A stretch of 24,168 nucleotides of DNA, taken from Symbiodinium natans (lineage: Eukaryota; Sar; Dinophyceae; Suessiales; Symbiodiniaceae). The notes under the pieces were generated by a model. It did not search any database, was not told the DNA's origin, and saw only the letters and a list, made by a program, of their open reading frames with translations. Shown piece after piece: positions 23,182 to 24,168 of the stretch. The stretch is from positions 20,001 through 44,168 of the forward strand of contig CAJNDS010000994.1 of NCBI GenBank assembly GCA_905221605.1, given 5' to 3'. Positions within the stretch are counted from its first letter, which is position 1. The number at the start of each line of letters is the position of its first letter. A program made the translations under genes and the position numbers.

Positions 23182-23655
23182 CATGCTAAGTGCTGATGAT
23201 GACACATGCTTGCTAAGCAAGGGGGCGCTGTATTGAGACATGCAAGTATTGCAGTTGCATGATGGGTTTAAAGGTTTCGGGTTGCCACCTTCAATCATAA
23301 ATCACCTCACAGGGCTCTGACCTTCGCGTTCAAGGTTGCTAGAATGGGGGGTCTGCAAGTTGGGGAGACAGGATTTAGGGTTCGGGGTTTGGGGCTTGCC
23401 GAAATTCAGCGACCCTCAGGATACGGCATTCGAGCATATGTAGCCCCATGTGGGAAAAACTGTTAAGGTCCCTAACAAGAGCCCAGACGCGGGAGCCCAC
23501 GTAAGTACCAATGTCACCCATCCCCTTGCAGTTCCTATATACTACAAGTAGGGTGTTTTTTGCACTCCCCCGACCAAAACCCCAAGCCCTAATGATAGCG
23601 CTTAGAATTTAGGCTTGTGCTCCTCTATGTCAAGATCAACCATGTATGGTGTACA
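23182..23655. other. Stretch with nothing recognised
   Basis: Unique sequence. A 70-codon minus ORF (23086-23298) overlaps its start without recognisable features. Confidence 0.5.
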
Positions 23656-23659
23656 AAAG

Positions 23660-23831
23660 CAATATATATATATATATGTATATATATATGTATATATATG
23701 TATATATATGTATATATATGTATATATATGTATATATATGTATATATATGTATATATATGTATATATATGTATATATATGTATATATATGTATATATATG
23801 TATATATATGTATATATATATATATATATAT
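23660..23831. repeat. TATATATATG decamer microsatellite
   Basis: About 13 copies of a 10-bp unit with AT dinucleotides at both ends. Alternating Tyr/Ile ORFs in all frames are artefacts. Confidence 0.97.
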
Positions 23832-24009
23832 AGTATTTCAGTTTTTCTCTCACACACGTACATATATGAAAATGTGTGTATGATGTTACAGTTTTCAGGC
23901 GCCCGGCCTTGGCTTTGCGTGTCAAAGCTCAGCAAATACCCCGATGCACCATCATGGCACGGCGTTGCCTTTTCACCAACGTACCAGGCCTGAGGCCTTG
24001 GTCTTATGA

Positions 24010-24168
24010 TTCGGCTTCGGAAACCGTGCGAATCTAAACAACGAGGCATGGTTGCATCCAACAGGGGCTATTTTTGTTAACAATCCAACTCCTTATTGGT
24101 CTAGATTCAAAAAGTTATCTGGTTTCTTGATTCATAACGATATTATAGTTGGAAATCTCTTCGAAACT
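24010..24168 (+). CDS. Partial AT-rich open frame running off the window
   Basis: Open from after TGA 24007-24009 to the window end, 53 codons. It includes [20 protein letters not shown] and ends with VGNLFET. From about 24066 the codons are strongly AT-ending (ATT, TTT, GTT, AAT, TTA, GAT), unlike the GC-rich channel exons. The product is not recognised. Possible exon starts are after AACGAG (24045) or CCAACAG (24064). Confidence 0.4.

Noticed and set aside
23602-23993. Tyr/Ile-repeat ORFs in all frames
   Set aside because: They come from the TATATATATG microsatellite.

Overview
The window looks like nuclear DNA of a dinoflagellate. Three things point there. Plant/alveolate-type telomeric heptamers (TTTAGGG / CCCTAAA) occur dozens of times as interstitial blocks. 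Coding DNA is broken into very short exons inside kilobase introns. The exon junctions that can be reconstructed use a mixture of GT, GC and GA donors with AG|G-type acceptors, a known dinoflagellate peculiarity. No bacterial-style gene, rRNA, tRNA or spliced-leader gene was seen.

The main content is one plus-strand gene hidden by its fragmentation. Almost none of its exons is an ATG-started ORF. Translating the short unique islands between the repeat blocks gives, in order, the parts of a six-transmembrane voltage-gated cation channel: S1 (97-401), S2 (543-602), S2-S3 (745-822), S3 (2171-2236), S4 (3118-3170), S5 (3937-4013), turret (4814-5851), pore helix (8059-8091), selectivity filter and S6 (9024-9110), S6 end (12112-12141), a post-S6 helix (12709-12793), two EF-hands (12984-13787 and 14526-16079) and a C-terminal tail (16692 to about 22668). 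With the proposed junctions, 23 exons stay in one frame, about 456 codons ending at a TGA at 22666. The whole gene takes more than 22 kb, and the start lies upstream of the window. Exon identity is strong for S2-S3, S4, S5, pore/S6 and EF-hand 2, and weaker at both ends.

The introns hold the repeats: telomere-like blocks of both orientations and several variant sequences (CCCTGAA, TTTGAGGG, GGGCGTTA, CCCCAAA, TTTTGGGG), microsatellites, long C/G homopolymers, short inverted-repeat (MITE-like) elements, a satellite at 7.2-7.7 kb, a large field of inverted 21-bp repeats at 10.7-11.2 kb, a 75-bp-unit inverted array at 11.5-11.9 kb, and a dispersed module shared between 6.6-7.2 kb and 20.2-21.6 kb. 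In several introns the G-rich strand lies just after the donor and the complementary C-rich strand just before the acceptor, so the intron RNA could fold on itself and bring its splice sites together.

The last 160 bases contain a separate, AT-rich open frame running off the window. It has a different codon style and may belong to another gene. All protein assignments were made by eye; no search was run.
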